Source of the DNA: Acinetobacter gyllenbergii CIP 110306 = MTCC 11365
GTDB lineage: Bacteria > Pseudomonadota > Gammaproteobacteria > Pseudomonadales > Moraxellaceae
NCBI RefSeq assembly: GCF_000413855.1
Contig: NZ_ATGG01000064.1
Location: forward strand, 1-42,482
Direction: 5' to 3'
Length of the DNA: 42,482 nt
Shown here: one piece after another, positions 1 to 7,745 of the stretch
Numbering within the stretch: the stretch's first letter is position 1
Layout: each line of letters opens with the position of its first letter
The notes under the pieces: generated by a model
Databases searched by the model: none
The model's input: only the letters and a program-made list of their open reading frames with translations
What the model was told of the DNA's origin: nothing
Translations under genes and position numbers: made by a program

Positions 1-170
1 TCACGCATTTCAGCGCTATAGCCTTCTTTAAAATAAAGCACAGCACGAATGGCAGGAATAGCCCCAACATAATCTTCTGGACCTTGGGGAGTGAAAATAC
101 CTCCACCAATTGCACCTTTTTCCTGTTGATCAGCCCAAACCTTATAGTCTTCTTGATTTTTAAAATGCAA
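1..170 (-). CDS. DUF3396 family T6SS immunity-like protein, 5' part only
   Basis: This is the N-terminal part of a gene that runs off the left edge of the window. Its first 56 or so residues align without gaps to the start of the neighbouring DUF3396 protein, with about 37 identities by eye, including the shared blocks PEDYVGA and AIRAVLYFKEGYS. I chose the TTG at 168-170 because a GGGGA sits about eight bases upstream. An in-frame GTG at 189-191, overlapping the end of the previous gene, is an alternative. It lies directly downstream of the first DUF3396 gene with almost no gap, so the two are probably co-transcribed tandem duplicates. By family it should be an immunity protein for a VRR-NUC-type type VI effector; that role is inferred from family and position. 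The C-terminal part cannot be judged here. Confidence 0.7.
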   Translation of the reverse strand, partial: MHFKNQEDYKVWADQQEKGAIGGGIFTPQGPEDYVGAIPAIRAVLYFKEGYSAEMR

Positions 171-174
171 AGAC

Positions 175-1278
175 CTATCCCCAATCCACACGCCGATCTA
201 AAAATGCATATTTAGAGCTTAGTTTAGGTTCTGCCTGTAATTTTTCAAAATAATCCAGTACGTCACTCTCTGGAATATCAAAACGTTTTAACCAATTGTC
301 CGCAAGATAGCCTTTGACCAACGGAATCTCATCAGTGGAGTAGTTACCGCGATGGAAACTGCCAATCTTTTCAACCCGTAACGGTTTTAAAACACGATTC
401 ATTAATACATAAGGCGCTGGTAATGGATCTGTTTCAATTGAACCCGGCAGCGGTAATCTTCCTGCTTGAATCACTACGCCTGCGCCATAGTCATAACCGA
501 TAAACCAACTCATCGGTAATTCAATATTTAGTGCTTTTTCTTCACGAATTTGATTAAACCATTCCGTGTTAATCGCAGTTAACCAATTTACAGTTTTAAT
601 GCCATGAATTAAATTATCTGATTCTAGATAAGGGTTACCAATATCCATTGCCCACATTTTTCTTGAAAAGAAAGCTTCAGTTGGTTCATTTTTATCACTG
701 CGAATTTCTGAGATTAAACAGGCATAACCAGCATAACCATGATGTGCTTTTAAACGGCGAGCACAATTCAAAAACAGTTCAATAAATGCCTTACTGTGCT
801 CTTCTACCCATTCAATCGGCATGGCAAAGGTTAGAGTGCTTTGTTGTGTTCCCTTTGCAAATTGCCAACGGCTAATTCCACCAATATTAAACTCCCAAGC
901 CCCCGTCTCAAATTTTTCTTTACCACTGGTATATAAAAAGCTAATCGGTGTCATTGGGCTATAGAGTTTAAAAATTTCACGGATTGGTTTTAACTTGCTA
1001 TAGGCAATACAATCTGCCCCAGCACCTTTAGGTGGCGAACCTTGCCACAACCAAGTGAGATGCTCGTTGGCATAAGTCTGATAATCATCAAAACACTGTG
1101 CAATCGCTTCACGCATCTCATCGCTATAGCCTTCTTTAAAATACAGTACCGCACGAATCGCTAGATTAGCCCCTACATAATCTTCAGGGGCAGGTGCAAC
1201 AAATAAGCCATGCCCCAAAGCTCCTTTTGACTGTGTTTTTGCCCAAGCTTCATATTCCTCTTGCGTTTTTAAATACAT
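175..1278 (-). CDS. DUF3396 family type VI immunity-like protein
   Basis: A complete 367-residue protein of the DUF3396 family, which is annotated in many proteobacteria as type VI secretion immunity and is associated with VRR-NUC effectors. No signal peptide or membrane segment is visible, so it should act in the cytoplasm, where a nuclease effector would have to be neutralised. The start ATG has an AAAGGA about six bases upstream. The gene begins 15 bases after the stop of the VRR-NUC gene on the same strand, which is the usual effector-then-immunity order. A second, diverged copy follows immediately at 1-170. Direct binding to the neighbouring nuclease is inferred from family and gene order; the sequence does not show it. 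Confidence 0.8.
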   Translation of the reverse strand: MYLKTQEEYEAWAKTQSKGALGHGLFVAPAPEDYVGANLAIRAVLYFKEGYSDEMREAIAQCFDDYQTYANEHLTWLWQGSPPKGAGADCIAYSKLKPIREIFKLYSPMTPISFLYTSGKEKFETGAWEFNIGGISRWQFAKGTQQSTLTFAMPIEWVEEHSKAFIELFLNCARRLKAHHGYAGYACLISEIRSDKNEPTEAFFSRKMWAMDIGNPYLESDNLIHGIKTVNWLTAINTEWFNQIREEKALNIELPMSWFIGYDYGAGVVIQAGRLPLPGSIETDPLPAPYVLMNRVLKPLRVEKIGSFHRGNYSTDEIPLVKGYLADNWLKRFDIPESDVLDYFEKLQAEPKLSSKYAFLDRRVDWG

Positions 1279-1293
1279 ACTTTTTCCTTTGTT

Positions 1294-2004
1294 CTACCAA
1301 ACAGGTACAGGAAATCTCGGCGCTGGAGTTTTCCCACGAGAGATAACATATAATAATGCGCCTGCAATTCCAGCAGCCCAAGCCGCAGCCGTAGATAGCT
1401 CAGTTACAGTACTCTCTTCCAGATTGCCGCAATCGCACTCTTCTGGCGTTAAAACTTTAACTTTATTTGCATCCCCAGCAATCTCTGTATAGCTTTTTTC
1501 TTGATCTCGGCCATACACATCATTACCAAATTTAATTTCCACCACATTCTTAATATTCTCCTGTGTCGGTGGCTTGCTTGGATCTTTGACAATGATCACA
1601 TCGGGTCGTTTAGTTAAATTCTGTCCTTTTTCATAAGGATACCCTTTTTCTTTCTCCCAATATTTACGAATCCAAGCAGGCACATATTCATGAACTTTTG
1701 TCAGCAGACGCTTACTCATGATTGGCTCAGGTGGAGAGGTTGTCATATCGTAGGTCACCTCGGGTTTATAAGGACTTTGATGCCTCATAAATTTATCCAA
1801 TTCACGCAAGCGTTCCGAGACACAGGACTGATGCAGATTTTGCCCAGTCTTCCCTTTATTTGGTCTCAGACCACAATAACAAATCGCCTTACATAACACT
1901 TCTTTATCTTGTGGCGTTAAAGCCCCTTGATCAAGCGCAATGACTTTGATGGGTTCTAACTGCGTCGTGGTGAGTGTTCCAAGTGGTTTTCCGCCCTTAG
2001 CCAT
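1294..2004 (-). CDS. VRR-NUC domain nuclease, probable type VI secretion effector
   Basis: A 236-residue protein with a PD-(D/E)xK-type VRR-NUC core. RPDVIIV, then about 20 residues later VVEIKF, supply the Asp and the Glu-x-Lys typical of the active site, roughly residues 130-165. A Cys-containing N-terminal region (CKAICYC, QSCVSERL) precedes it, as in stand-alone VRR-NUC effectors. After the nuclease core comes a short hydrophobic stretch (AAAWAAGIAGALLYVI, near residue 205) that could insert in a membrane, then a Pro-rich tail. It has no secretion signal, as expected for cargo loaded on a PAAR/VgrG tip. Its ATG overlaps the stop of the PAAR gene by eight bases, so translation is coupled. 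The DUF3396 immunity-like gene follows 15 bases later. VRR-NUC effectors are known as DNases; effector status here rests on the motif plus neighbours. Confidence 0.82.
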   Translation of the reverse strand: MAKGGKPLGTLTTTQLEPIKVIALDQGALTPQDKEVLCKAICYCGLRPNKGKTGQNLHQSCVSERLRELDKFMRHQSPYKPEVTYDMTTSPPEPIMSKRLLTKVHEYVPAWIRKYWEKEKGYPYEKGQNLTKRPDVIIVKDPSKPPTQENIKNVVEIKFGNDVYGRDQEKSYTEIAGDANKVKVLTPEECDCGNLEESTVTELSTAAAWAAGIAGALLYVISRGKTPAPRFPVPVW

Positions 2005-2536
2005 AATTTAACTCACCGACTAAATCCAGATAGATTTTTGCCTCAGACGGTGTATAAATCCAGTCAGTAAACCCATTTTCATCACTTGCATAAATCGTGC
2101 TTGTGCCATCCTCTGTCGTAACTCTGACACGCCGATGCGCAATTGGCTCACCTGTCTTTTGATCGACGATTTGAAATCGGCCACTATAGTTTTGGTGCTC
2201 AGGCGCAGCGACCGTCTCTGCATCTTCATCGTTCGGATTTCCTATCAGGTAAGAAGAAAATGGAGAACTTGGGTCAACTATCACCAAATATTGGCTGGGC
2301 AACAAGCTTGCACCACATGCTGTTTTCATATTGGCTAGGGCAACAGCCCGCCCATCGGGCAATATAAAACTATTTTCACCTTGGGTAATCGGGAAAACAC
2401 CTTTACATTTCGGACAGGCAACCATATAGCCTTTGCCCGCCATGCCGATACCATTAATTGAAATACTTGGGTGTCCTTGTATGACCACACCGCCATGATC
2501 AGTTTTGCAACCTTGCACAATTATAGCTAGAGCCAT
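1997..2536 (-). CDS. PAAR domain protein with C-terminal extension (T6SS spike tip)
   Basis: A 179-residue protein whose first 85 or so residues form a PAAR repeat domain, the sharp tip that sits on VgrG in the type VI needle. Visible are the Gly-rich start with GCKTDHGGVVIQGHPSI, a GKGYMVACPKCKG pair of cysteines, and GRAVALANMKTACGA near residue 70. Residues 110-179 are a separate beta-rich extension (GRFQIVDQKTGEPIAHRRVRV, then GFTDWI) resembling the transthyretin-like or Ig-like folds attached to some tip proteins, which may hold the cargo. It is the first gene of the module, with AAGGAT about seven bases before the ATG, and overlaps the VRR-NUC gene. No VgrG or structural T6SS gene is in the window, so this is an orphan tip/effector island relying on a secretion machine elsewhere. 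Confidence 0.85.
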   Translation of the reverse strand: MALAIIVQGCKTDHGGVVIQGHPSISINGIGMAGKGYMVACPKCKGVFPITQGENSFILPDGRAVALANMKTACGASLLPSQYLVIVDPSSPFSSYLIGNPNDEDAETVAAPEHQNYSGRFQIVDQKTGEPIAHRRVRVTTEDGTSTIYASDENGFTDWIYTPSEAKIYLDLVGELNYG

Positions 2537-2671
2537 ATAGATATCCTTATCATTGTTTTTAATTTAACTAAATTATAAACAATAAAAGTCACCTGTATAC
2601 AGACCAGTCCATCTTATTAGTAAAATTAAGTAAACCTCTACAGCTTTAAAGAGAATTCTGATTGCACTGAA

Positions 2672-2690
2672 AGAAATGAGAATCAAAATC
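2672..2690. promoter_or_regulatory. Candidate Fur box upstream of PepSY reductase
   Basis: The 19 bases agaaatgagaatcaaaatc match the classical Fur consensus at 13 of 19 positions, including the central AATGA.AATCA core. It lies about 90 bases before the PepSY/flavodoxin reductase, a class often induced by iron limitation. A TATAAT at 2733-2738 could be the -10 element of the same promoter, although no good -35 hexamer is seen. This is a match by eye only. Confidence 0.4.
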
Positions 2691-2776
2691 AACATTACCT
2701 ACAAAATCCATATTATGTACTTATTCTTAGGTTATAATTTCTTACATGAACTTCATTATCTTTCCATTTTTTGACC

Positions 2777-5314
2777 ATGTTTAAAAAAGCATTCTTCCAA
2801 ATTCATTGGTTTTTAGGGATTACTGCGGGGCTTATTCTCTCTTTGATGGGGGTAACAGGTGCAATCTACTCATACGAACCACAGATTCTAAAATGGATCA
2901 ACCAAGACAGCTATGTTGTTGAGGTTGCTCAAACCCCAAAACTCACGCCTGCTCAGCTGTATCAACATTTCAATCAGCAGCAACCCGAGATTGAAATTAA
3001 CAGCATTACCATTGCTTCTGACCCAACGGCATCTTCGACCGTCAATATCAAAAAAGAAGGTGCACGTCGTGGCTATAATATGATGGTGAATCCTTATACC
3101 GCTGAGGTCCTACCTGATATTAAAGGTCGTGACACGCTGCAATTTATTCAGCGGTTGCACCGTAATTTAACCGCGGGAGAATTTGGGGCACAGATTACTG
3201 GCGCATCTACGCTGATGTTGATTTTCTTTGTATTGAGTGGCATCTATCTGCGCTTTCCAAAGAAACATAGCATCAAACAATGGTTATTTATTAAGCCAAA
3301 ACTGAAAGGTCGTAATTTTATTTGGGATCTACATGCAGTGGTTGGAACCTGGGTGGTGGTGTTCTATCTATTGTTTGCATGCACCGGCTTATATTGGTCT
3401 TATGACTGGTGGCGTGCAGGTATGTTCAAAGTCATGGGTGTTGAACAACCACAACGTAATCAACAAAACAATGAACGTGGCAAAAATAAACAGCCTGAGC
3501 TGGAAAAAGCACAGCTTAACAGCATCCTGACGCAGACATGGACTGGGGTAAATGCGCAGATTGGGCGTGAATACTCAAGCTTAACCTTGAATATTCCAAA
3601 AAATGCGGATGCAAAAGTTGAACTCTCGTTTGTCGATGCCACCCCTCAACATGAACGTGCGCGTAACCAAGCAGTCTATAATTATCAAGACAATAAATTC
3701 GAAAAATTTGAATTGTATGAAGACAAGAAGCTCAACGAAAAAATCATGAGCAGCATGTTGCCTGTGCATCGCGGCAGCTTTTTTGGTTCGACCTATCAAT
3801 TTATTGCCATGCTGGCTTCACTGGCAATGCCACTATTCTTTGTAACGGGCTGGATGCTGTATCTAAAACGTCGCAAACAGAAAAAGCTGACTCAAGCTGC
3901 ACGTCAGTCACTTAGCGCACAGCAGATTGATCCAAATGCTAAGCCTTGGCTGATCACTTATGCGACGCAAACAGGTGTGGCTGAACAACTGGCATGGCGT
4001 ACTGCGACCAGCTTGCAGGAAGCGCAACAGCCAACGACGGTTAAACCGATCCAGCAATTGACTGAGCAAGACCTATTGCAGGCGGAGCAAGTTTTATTTG
4101 TGATCAGTACCTATGGCACAGGTGAGGCACCCGATCTCGCTGCAAGTTTTAGCAAGAAACTGATGCAACAAAAGCTTGATCTTAGCCAAATGCACTATGC
4201 TGTACTCGCGCTCGGTTCAAAAGAATACTCTGATAGTTATTGCAGCTTCGGCTATGCAGTCGATGCATGGTTAAAACAATGCAAAGCACAACCATTGTTC
4301 GATTTGATCGAAGTGGATAATGCCAATGCCAACGATATTCAGCGTTGGAATCAAGGTCTATCTGCAGTAACCCAGCATGAGCTACATGCAATGAATATTG
4401 AGAAAGTATTTGATCAATGGACCTTAAGCGAACGCTCCCTGCTCAATCCAGATAGCCTCGGGCAAGCAGCCTACAATATCGAACTGCGTTCGGCTTCTGA
4501 TATGACATGGCATGCGGGAGATATTGCAGAAATTCAACCAGCCAATAGCCTAGCTGAAATTCAAAACTTCTTGATCAAGTACCAAACCCCAGCCCACAGT
4601 ATCGTTAAATCATTGAACCAAAATATTGAACAAGCACTTTGGGATAAAAATTTGCGGGTTGAAATCAAGCCTTTCAGTTCGCTTGAAGATTTACTGGAAC
4701 AGTTGCCGACTTTACCTACGCGTGAATATTCGATTGCCAGCATTCCATCGCAACAAATACTGCGACTAGTGGTTCGTCAAAAACGCGATGAAAATGATCA
4801 ACTCGGCCTTGGTTCTGGTTGGTTAACCGAATTTGCAGAGCTTAAGCAAACGGTTGCTTTACGTATTCGGACCAATGAATCCTTCCATTTAATTGACGAT
4901 AACCGCCCGATTATTTGTATTGGTAATGGTACAGGTATTGCTGGTTTGATGAGCCTGTTACAACAGCGTAATCGACAAAATTACACGGCAAACTGGCTGA
5001 TCTTTGGTGAGCGCCAACGCGAACATGATTTCTTCTACCAAGAAACCATTCAAGCTTGGTTAAACATGGGGACACTACAACGTCTTGATTTGGCTTTTTC
5101 TCGCGATCAAGAGCAGCGCGTCTACGTTCAGGATGTATTACGCAACAATGCTGATGAACTGATCAAGTGGATTGAGCAAGGGGCTGTGATTTATGTCTGT
5201 GGTAGCATTGAAGGCATGGCCTCAGGTGTTGATCAAGCTTTGACAGATATTCTCAGTGAAGAAAAACTAGATGCATTAAGACAGGCTGGGCGTTATCGTC
5301 GAGACGTTTATTAA
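2777..5314 (+). CDS. PepSY-domain membrane protein fused to flavodoxin/sulfite-reductase-type flavoprotein
   Basis: An 845-residue membrane flavoprotein. The N-terminal 370 residues are a PepSY-associated membrane module with four hydrophobic segments (near 10-35, 135-155, 190-210 and 340-360) and conserved histidines in HWFLG, LHRNL, DLHAVVG and PVHRG. A flavodoxin-like FMN domain follows from about residue 390 (ITYATQTG, ISTYGTGEAPD). The C-terminal FAD/NADPH-binding part has IGNGTGIAG near 712 and YVCGS near 805. Known members are thought to pass NADPH electrons across the membrane, for example to reduce ferric siderophores or periplasmic targets; the exact substrate is not shown here. I start at the ATG at 2777 rather than the TTG two codons earlier. 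A Fur-like site lies upstream and a strong terminator follows the stop. Confidence 0.88.
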   Translation: MFKKAFFQIHWFLGITAGLILSLMGVTGAIYSYEPQILKWINQDSYVVEVAQTPKLTPAQLYQHFNQQQPEIEINSITIASDPTASSTVNIKKEGARRGYNMMVNPYTAEVLPDIKGRDTLQFIQRLHRNLTAGEFGAQITGASTLMLIFFVLSGIYLRFPKKHSIKQWLFIKPKLKGRNFIWDLHAVVGTWVVVFYLLFACTGLYWSYDWWRAGMFKVMGVEQPQRNQQNNERGKNKQPELEKAQLNSILTQTWTGVNAQIGREYSSLTLNIPKNADAKVELSFVDATPQHERARNQAVYNYQDNKFEKFELYEDKKLNEKIMSSMLPVHRGSFFGSTYQFIAMLASLAMPLFFVTGWMLYLKRRKQKKLTQAARQSLSAQQIDPNAKPWLITYATQTGVAEQLAWRTATSLQEAQQPTTVKPIQQLTEQDLLQAEQVLFVISTYGTGEAPDLAASFSKKLMQQKLDLSQMHYAVLALGSKEYSDSYCSFGYAVDAWLKQCKAQPLFDLIEVDNANANDIQRWNQGLSAVTQHELHAMNIEKVFDQWTLSERSLLNPDSLGQAAYNIELRSASDMTWHAGDIAEIQPANSLAEIQNFLIKYQTPAHSIVKSLNQNIEQALWDKNLRVEIKPFSSLEDLLEQLPTLPTREYSIASIPSQQILRLVVRQKRDENDQLGLGSGWLTEFAELKQTVALRIRTNESFHLIDDNRPIICIGNGTGIAGLMSLLQQRNRQNYTANWLIFGERQREHDFFYQETIQAWLNMGTLQRLDLAFSRDQEQRVYVQDVLRNNADELIKWIEQGAVIYVCGSIEGMASGVDQALTDILSEEKLDALRQAGRYRRDVY

Positions 5315-5328
5315 TCTTTTTCCGATCT

Positions 5329-5359
5329 AAAAAACGAGTGCCAGCCACTCGTTTTTTTT
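5329..5359 (+). terminator. Rho-independent terminator after PepSY flavoprotein gene
   Basis: A 12-base stem (aaaaaacgagtg / cactcgtttttt) with a 5-base loop ends in a run of eight T. It starts 15 bases after the stop codon of the upstream gene. Confidence 0.9.
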
Positions 5360-5437
5360 CATCAGCGCATAAGAGAATTTGCCTTTCTCAGAATTTTGCA
5401 TACACTTAGCACGGTTCAAATCGACACAATTAAGATT

Positions 5438-6223
5438 ATGCAAATAAGTTCATGGGTTCGTATTGTTTTCGCCCTTATCGGTTCAATTCTTTTTTTAGAT
5501 GGCGCAATTCTGATCGCCTTTAAAAAGATTCACATCGGAACAGTACTCCCTCTCCTCCTTGGGCTATTTTTCTGTCTTTATGCTTATTTCTATTATCATA
5601 TTGAACGTTTCTTCTTCTATCATTTCCGCCTGCATTCGATTTGGCGCTTTGGTTGGCTATGTTTCTGGATCTGGTTAGTGAGCTTAGGCTATTTCTTTGA
5701 TTATCTTTCAGACAATAATGCCAAAACCCAACATATTCCACCCGTCAAAGCGATTATTGTATTAGGTAGCGGCGTTGAAAATGGCCAACCTTCTGCCACA
5801 TTGGCTAAACGCCTAGATCGCGCTGCCCCGATTGCTTTGGCTCAACCACAAGCCAAATTAGTCATGACAGGAGGGATTGATTTTGGTGAACATGATAGTG
5901 AAGCAATGGTGATGTCACGTTATGTACAGCAGCACTATCAAATCCCAACCTCACAAATCATCTTGGAAGATAAAAGCACCAGTACCGAGCTAAATCTTAA
6001 AAATAGCCAACAACTCTTGCAGACACAACAAATTAGCATCCAGCAACCGATTGCAATTGTGACCAGTGATTTTCATACCTTGCGTGCTGCCGCGATTGCT
6101 AAGAAACAGGGCTACAGCAATATCACCCTACTTGGCGCAACCACACCTCTTGCGACACGCTACAATGCATGGCTAAGAGAATATTTTGCCTATGCCAGTG
6201 GTTGGATCTTAAATGAATATTGA
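5438..6223 (+). CDS. YdcF-like DUF218 membrane protein (ElyC/SanA superfamily)
   Basis: A 261-residue protein with three or four hydrophobic segments in the first 95 residues followed by a DUF218 domain. The domain starts at KAIIVLGSGVENG (near residue 103) and continues with LVMTGG, the acidic SEAMVMSRY, ILEDKSTSTELN and IVTSDFHTLRA, the usual landmarks of the YdcF/ElyC/SanA group. Family members act at the inner membrane in envelope processes such as lipid-carrier or peptidoglycan metabolism, but the biochemical activity is not settled. I take the ATG at 5438 because the TTG frame start at 5396 would add a polar stretch lacking family features. The gene stands alone between a terminator and a convergent DUF2750 gene. 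Confidence 0.8.
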   Translation: MQISSWVRIVFALIGSILFLDGAILIAFKKIHIGTVLPLLLGLFFCLYAYFYYHIERFFFYHFRLHSIWRFGWLCFWIWLVSLGYFFDYLSDNNAKTQHIPPVKAIIVLGSGVENGQPSATLAKRLDRAAPIALAQPQAKLVMTGGIDFGEHDSEAMVMSRYVQQHYQIPTSQIILEDKSTSTELNLKNSQQLLQTQQISIQQPIAIVTSDFHTLRAAAIAKKQGYSNITLLGATTPLATRYNAWLREYFAYASGWILNEY

Positions 6224-6245
6224 TTGAGGGTCTCCTCCTTCAATA

Positions 6246-6767
6246 CTAGGATGAAGCTGAGTTATGCAAACGAATATCGCGTGGTAGCGGAAGTTTTAAC
6301 TCAGCAAACACATCAGGACGCTGTAAATAGATTTGATATAAAAAATTCTTGATATCCAATAATAAAGCATCTGGAGAAACCAACAGGTTATTGCCTTCAG
6401 GGGTTAAATCCAAAGATAAGATGGTATTGTTTTCTTTTAAAAATGGAATCATTTTTTCAATAAAGGCCAGCAAAGTTATTTCCTGAATTTCGTATTGCGC
6501 CCAATTGTCTTTAATTAATAGTTTTGCCAAACTTTTATTTTGCCAAACCGATAACGCATGCTGTCCAGAGGGTGTTGAGCATAATGCCCAGCCGTCGTGA
6601 TAAAGTGCGATCACCTGACGTTGCATAATAATATTTTGGATAAACTGACGATATGCATCTTTGAGTGAAGAATTGGCAGGTGTATTTTGAGATTTCGACG
6701 CAGCCTTGCGTTGATAAGGGTTTCTCATAAAGTACTTCATATTAGAATCATTATTGATGCTAATCAT
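6246..6767 (-). CDS. DUF2750 domain protein of unknown function
   Basis: A 173-residue soluble protein. After a basic N-terminal region, residues 45-160 resemble DUF2750: a helix ending in QVIALYHDGWALCSTPSGQ, then ALSVWQNKSLAKLL, NWAQYEIQEITLLAFIEKMIPFL and a late PDALLLDIKNF. No catalytic motif or membrane segment is evident, and I do not know its function. Two in-frame ATGs (6738-6740 and 6726-6728) follow the first; none of the three has a convincing ribosome-binding site, so the start is uncertain by up to 14 residues. It converges with the YdcF-like gene, with 22 bases between the stops. Confidence 0.7.
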   Translation of the reverse strand: MISINNDSNMKYFMRNPYQRKAASKSQNTPANSSLKDAYRQFIQNIIMQRQVIALYHDGWALCSTPSGQHALSVWQNKSLAKLLIKDNWAQYEIQEITLLAFIEKMIPFLKENNTILSLDLTPEGNNLLVSPDALLLDIKNFLYQIYLQRPDVFAELKLPLPRDIRLHNSASS

Positions 6768-6814
6768 AAAATAACTTTATTGGGATTACAATGTATGAGA
6801 TATGGGGAGAAATA

Positions 6815-6890
6815 TGGTGGGCGCTGACGGGATCGAACCGCCGACATTCTGCTTGTAAGGCAGACGCTCTACCAACTGAGCTAAGCGCCC
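6815..6890 (-). tRNA. tRNA-Val (anticodon TAC)
   Basis: A complete 76-base tRNA with an encoded CCA end. The anticodon arm reads CTGC-CTTACAA-GCAG, giving anticodon TAC (Val), and the T-loop GGTTCGATCC is present. It is the last of six tRNA genes in the operon, and its sequence appears identical to the other two Val copies. Confidence 0.97.
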
Positions 6891-6991
6891 TGAGGAATAA
6901 AAATTGATTGACTATCAATTTTTATGACGCAAGACAAACGGAGTGCGTAGTGTCTTACATTTTCATTTCCTTGAACAGGGAATCAAGAAAA

Positions 6992-7068
6992 TGGCGCAGC
7001 GGACGGGGCTCGAACCCGCGACCCTCGGCGTGACAGGCCGATATTCTAACCAACTGAACTACCGCTGC
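6992..7068 (-). tRNA. tRNA-Asp (anticodon GTC)
   Basis: A 77-base tRNA with an encoded CCA end. The anticodon arm CGGC-CTGTCAC-GCCG gives GTC (Asp), and GGTTCGAGCC forms the T-loop. Fifth gene of the Val/Asp operon. Confidence 0.97.
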
Positions 7069-7106
7069 ACTGTATACTTCTATAGAGAAGTAGATGTCAC
7101 TAATTA

Positions 7107-7182
7107 TGGTGGGCGCTGACGGGATCGAACCGCCGACATTCTGCTTGTAAGGCAGACGCTCTACCAACTGAGCTAAGCGCCC
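7107..7182 (-). tRNA. tRNA-Val (anticodon TAC)
   Basis: Apparently identical over its 76 bases to the tRNA-Val at 6815-6890, with anticodon TAC and encoded CCA. Fourth gene of the operon. The spacer upstream (7183-7285) is the longest in the cluster. Confidence 0.97.
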
Positions 7183-7285
7183 TGAGCGAGGTAACAAATC
7201 TAAAGCATCGCTTTAAAAATTTGTTTGAATATAAAAGACATAAATTCTAATGTACTCAACTCTATCTAATCTTGCAATCTTAAAG

Positions 7286-7362
7286 TGGCGCAGCGGACGG
7301 GGCTCGAACCCGCGACCCTCGGCGTGACAGGCCGATATTCTAACCAACTGAACTACCGCTGC
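7286..7362 (-). tRNA. tRNA-Asp (anticodon GTC)
   Basis: Apparently identical to the tRNA-Asp at 6992-7068, with anticodon GTC and encoded CCA. Third gene of the operon. Confidence 0.97.
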
Positions 7363-7405
7363 ACGATAATTTTGCAATCATAGCAAACGACGATTAAAAC
7401 TTAAG

Positions 7406-7482
7406 TGGCGCAGCGGACGGGGCTCGAACCCGCGACCCCCGGCGTGACAGGCCGGTATTCTAACCAACTGAACTACCGCTGC
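7406..7482 (-). tRNA. tRNA-Asp (anticodon GTC), variant copy
   Basis: A 77-base tRNA-Asp that differs from the other two copies at two positions, which face each other in the anticodon stem: the outermost pair is C-G here and T-A in the other copies. The compensatory change keeps the stem paired. Second gene of the operon. Confidence 0.97.
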
Positions 7483-7506
7483 ACTTGAGTCTTAACGTAA
7501 AGAGCT

Positions 7507-7582
7507 TGGTGGGCGCTGACGGGATCGAACCGCCGACATTCTGCTTGTAAGGCAGACGCTCTACCAACTGAGCTAAGCGCCC
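7507..7582 (-). tRNA. tRNA-Val (anticodon TAC)
   Basis: First gene of the six-tRNA operon and closest to the promoter. It matches the other two Val copies, with anticodon TAC and encoded CCA. Confidence 0.97.
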
Positions 7583-7609
7583 TTAACGTCTTCATCGTTT
7601 GTGAGGTGC

Positions 7610-7637
7610 ATTATAGAGAATCTTTACAGCCTGTCAA
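7610..7637 (-). promoter_or_regulatory. Sigma-70 promoter of the tRNA operon
   Basis: On the minus strand a perfect TTGACA (7632-7637) and a perfect TATAAT (7610-7615) are separated by 16 bases. The bases just after the -10 are GC-rich (GCACC), a discriminator type typical of stringently controlled stable-RNA promoters. The first tRNA begins 27 bases downstream. Confidence 0.85.
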
Positions 7638-7745
7638 ACGCTTTTGCCATTCTTTTCCGAAAAAACCGCACGAATGATTAAAAAATAAGTCATTCCATGC
7701 AAAAACCGATATTTTCGTATTTTATTTAAGCACTTATTGCGATTT

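Noticed and set aside
6955..7197. An 80-codon open frame on the minus strand across the tRNA cluster
   Set aside because: It reads through a tRNA-Asp and a tRNA-Val gene; the frame is a by-product of the tRNA sequence.
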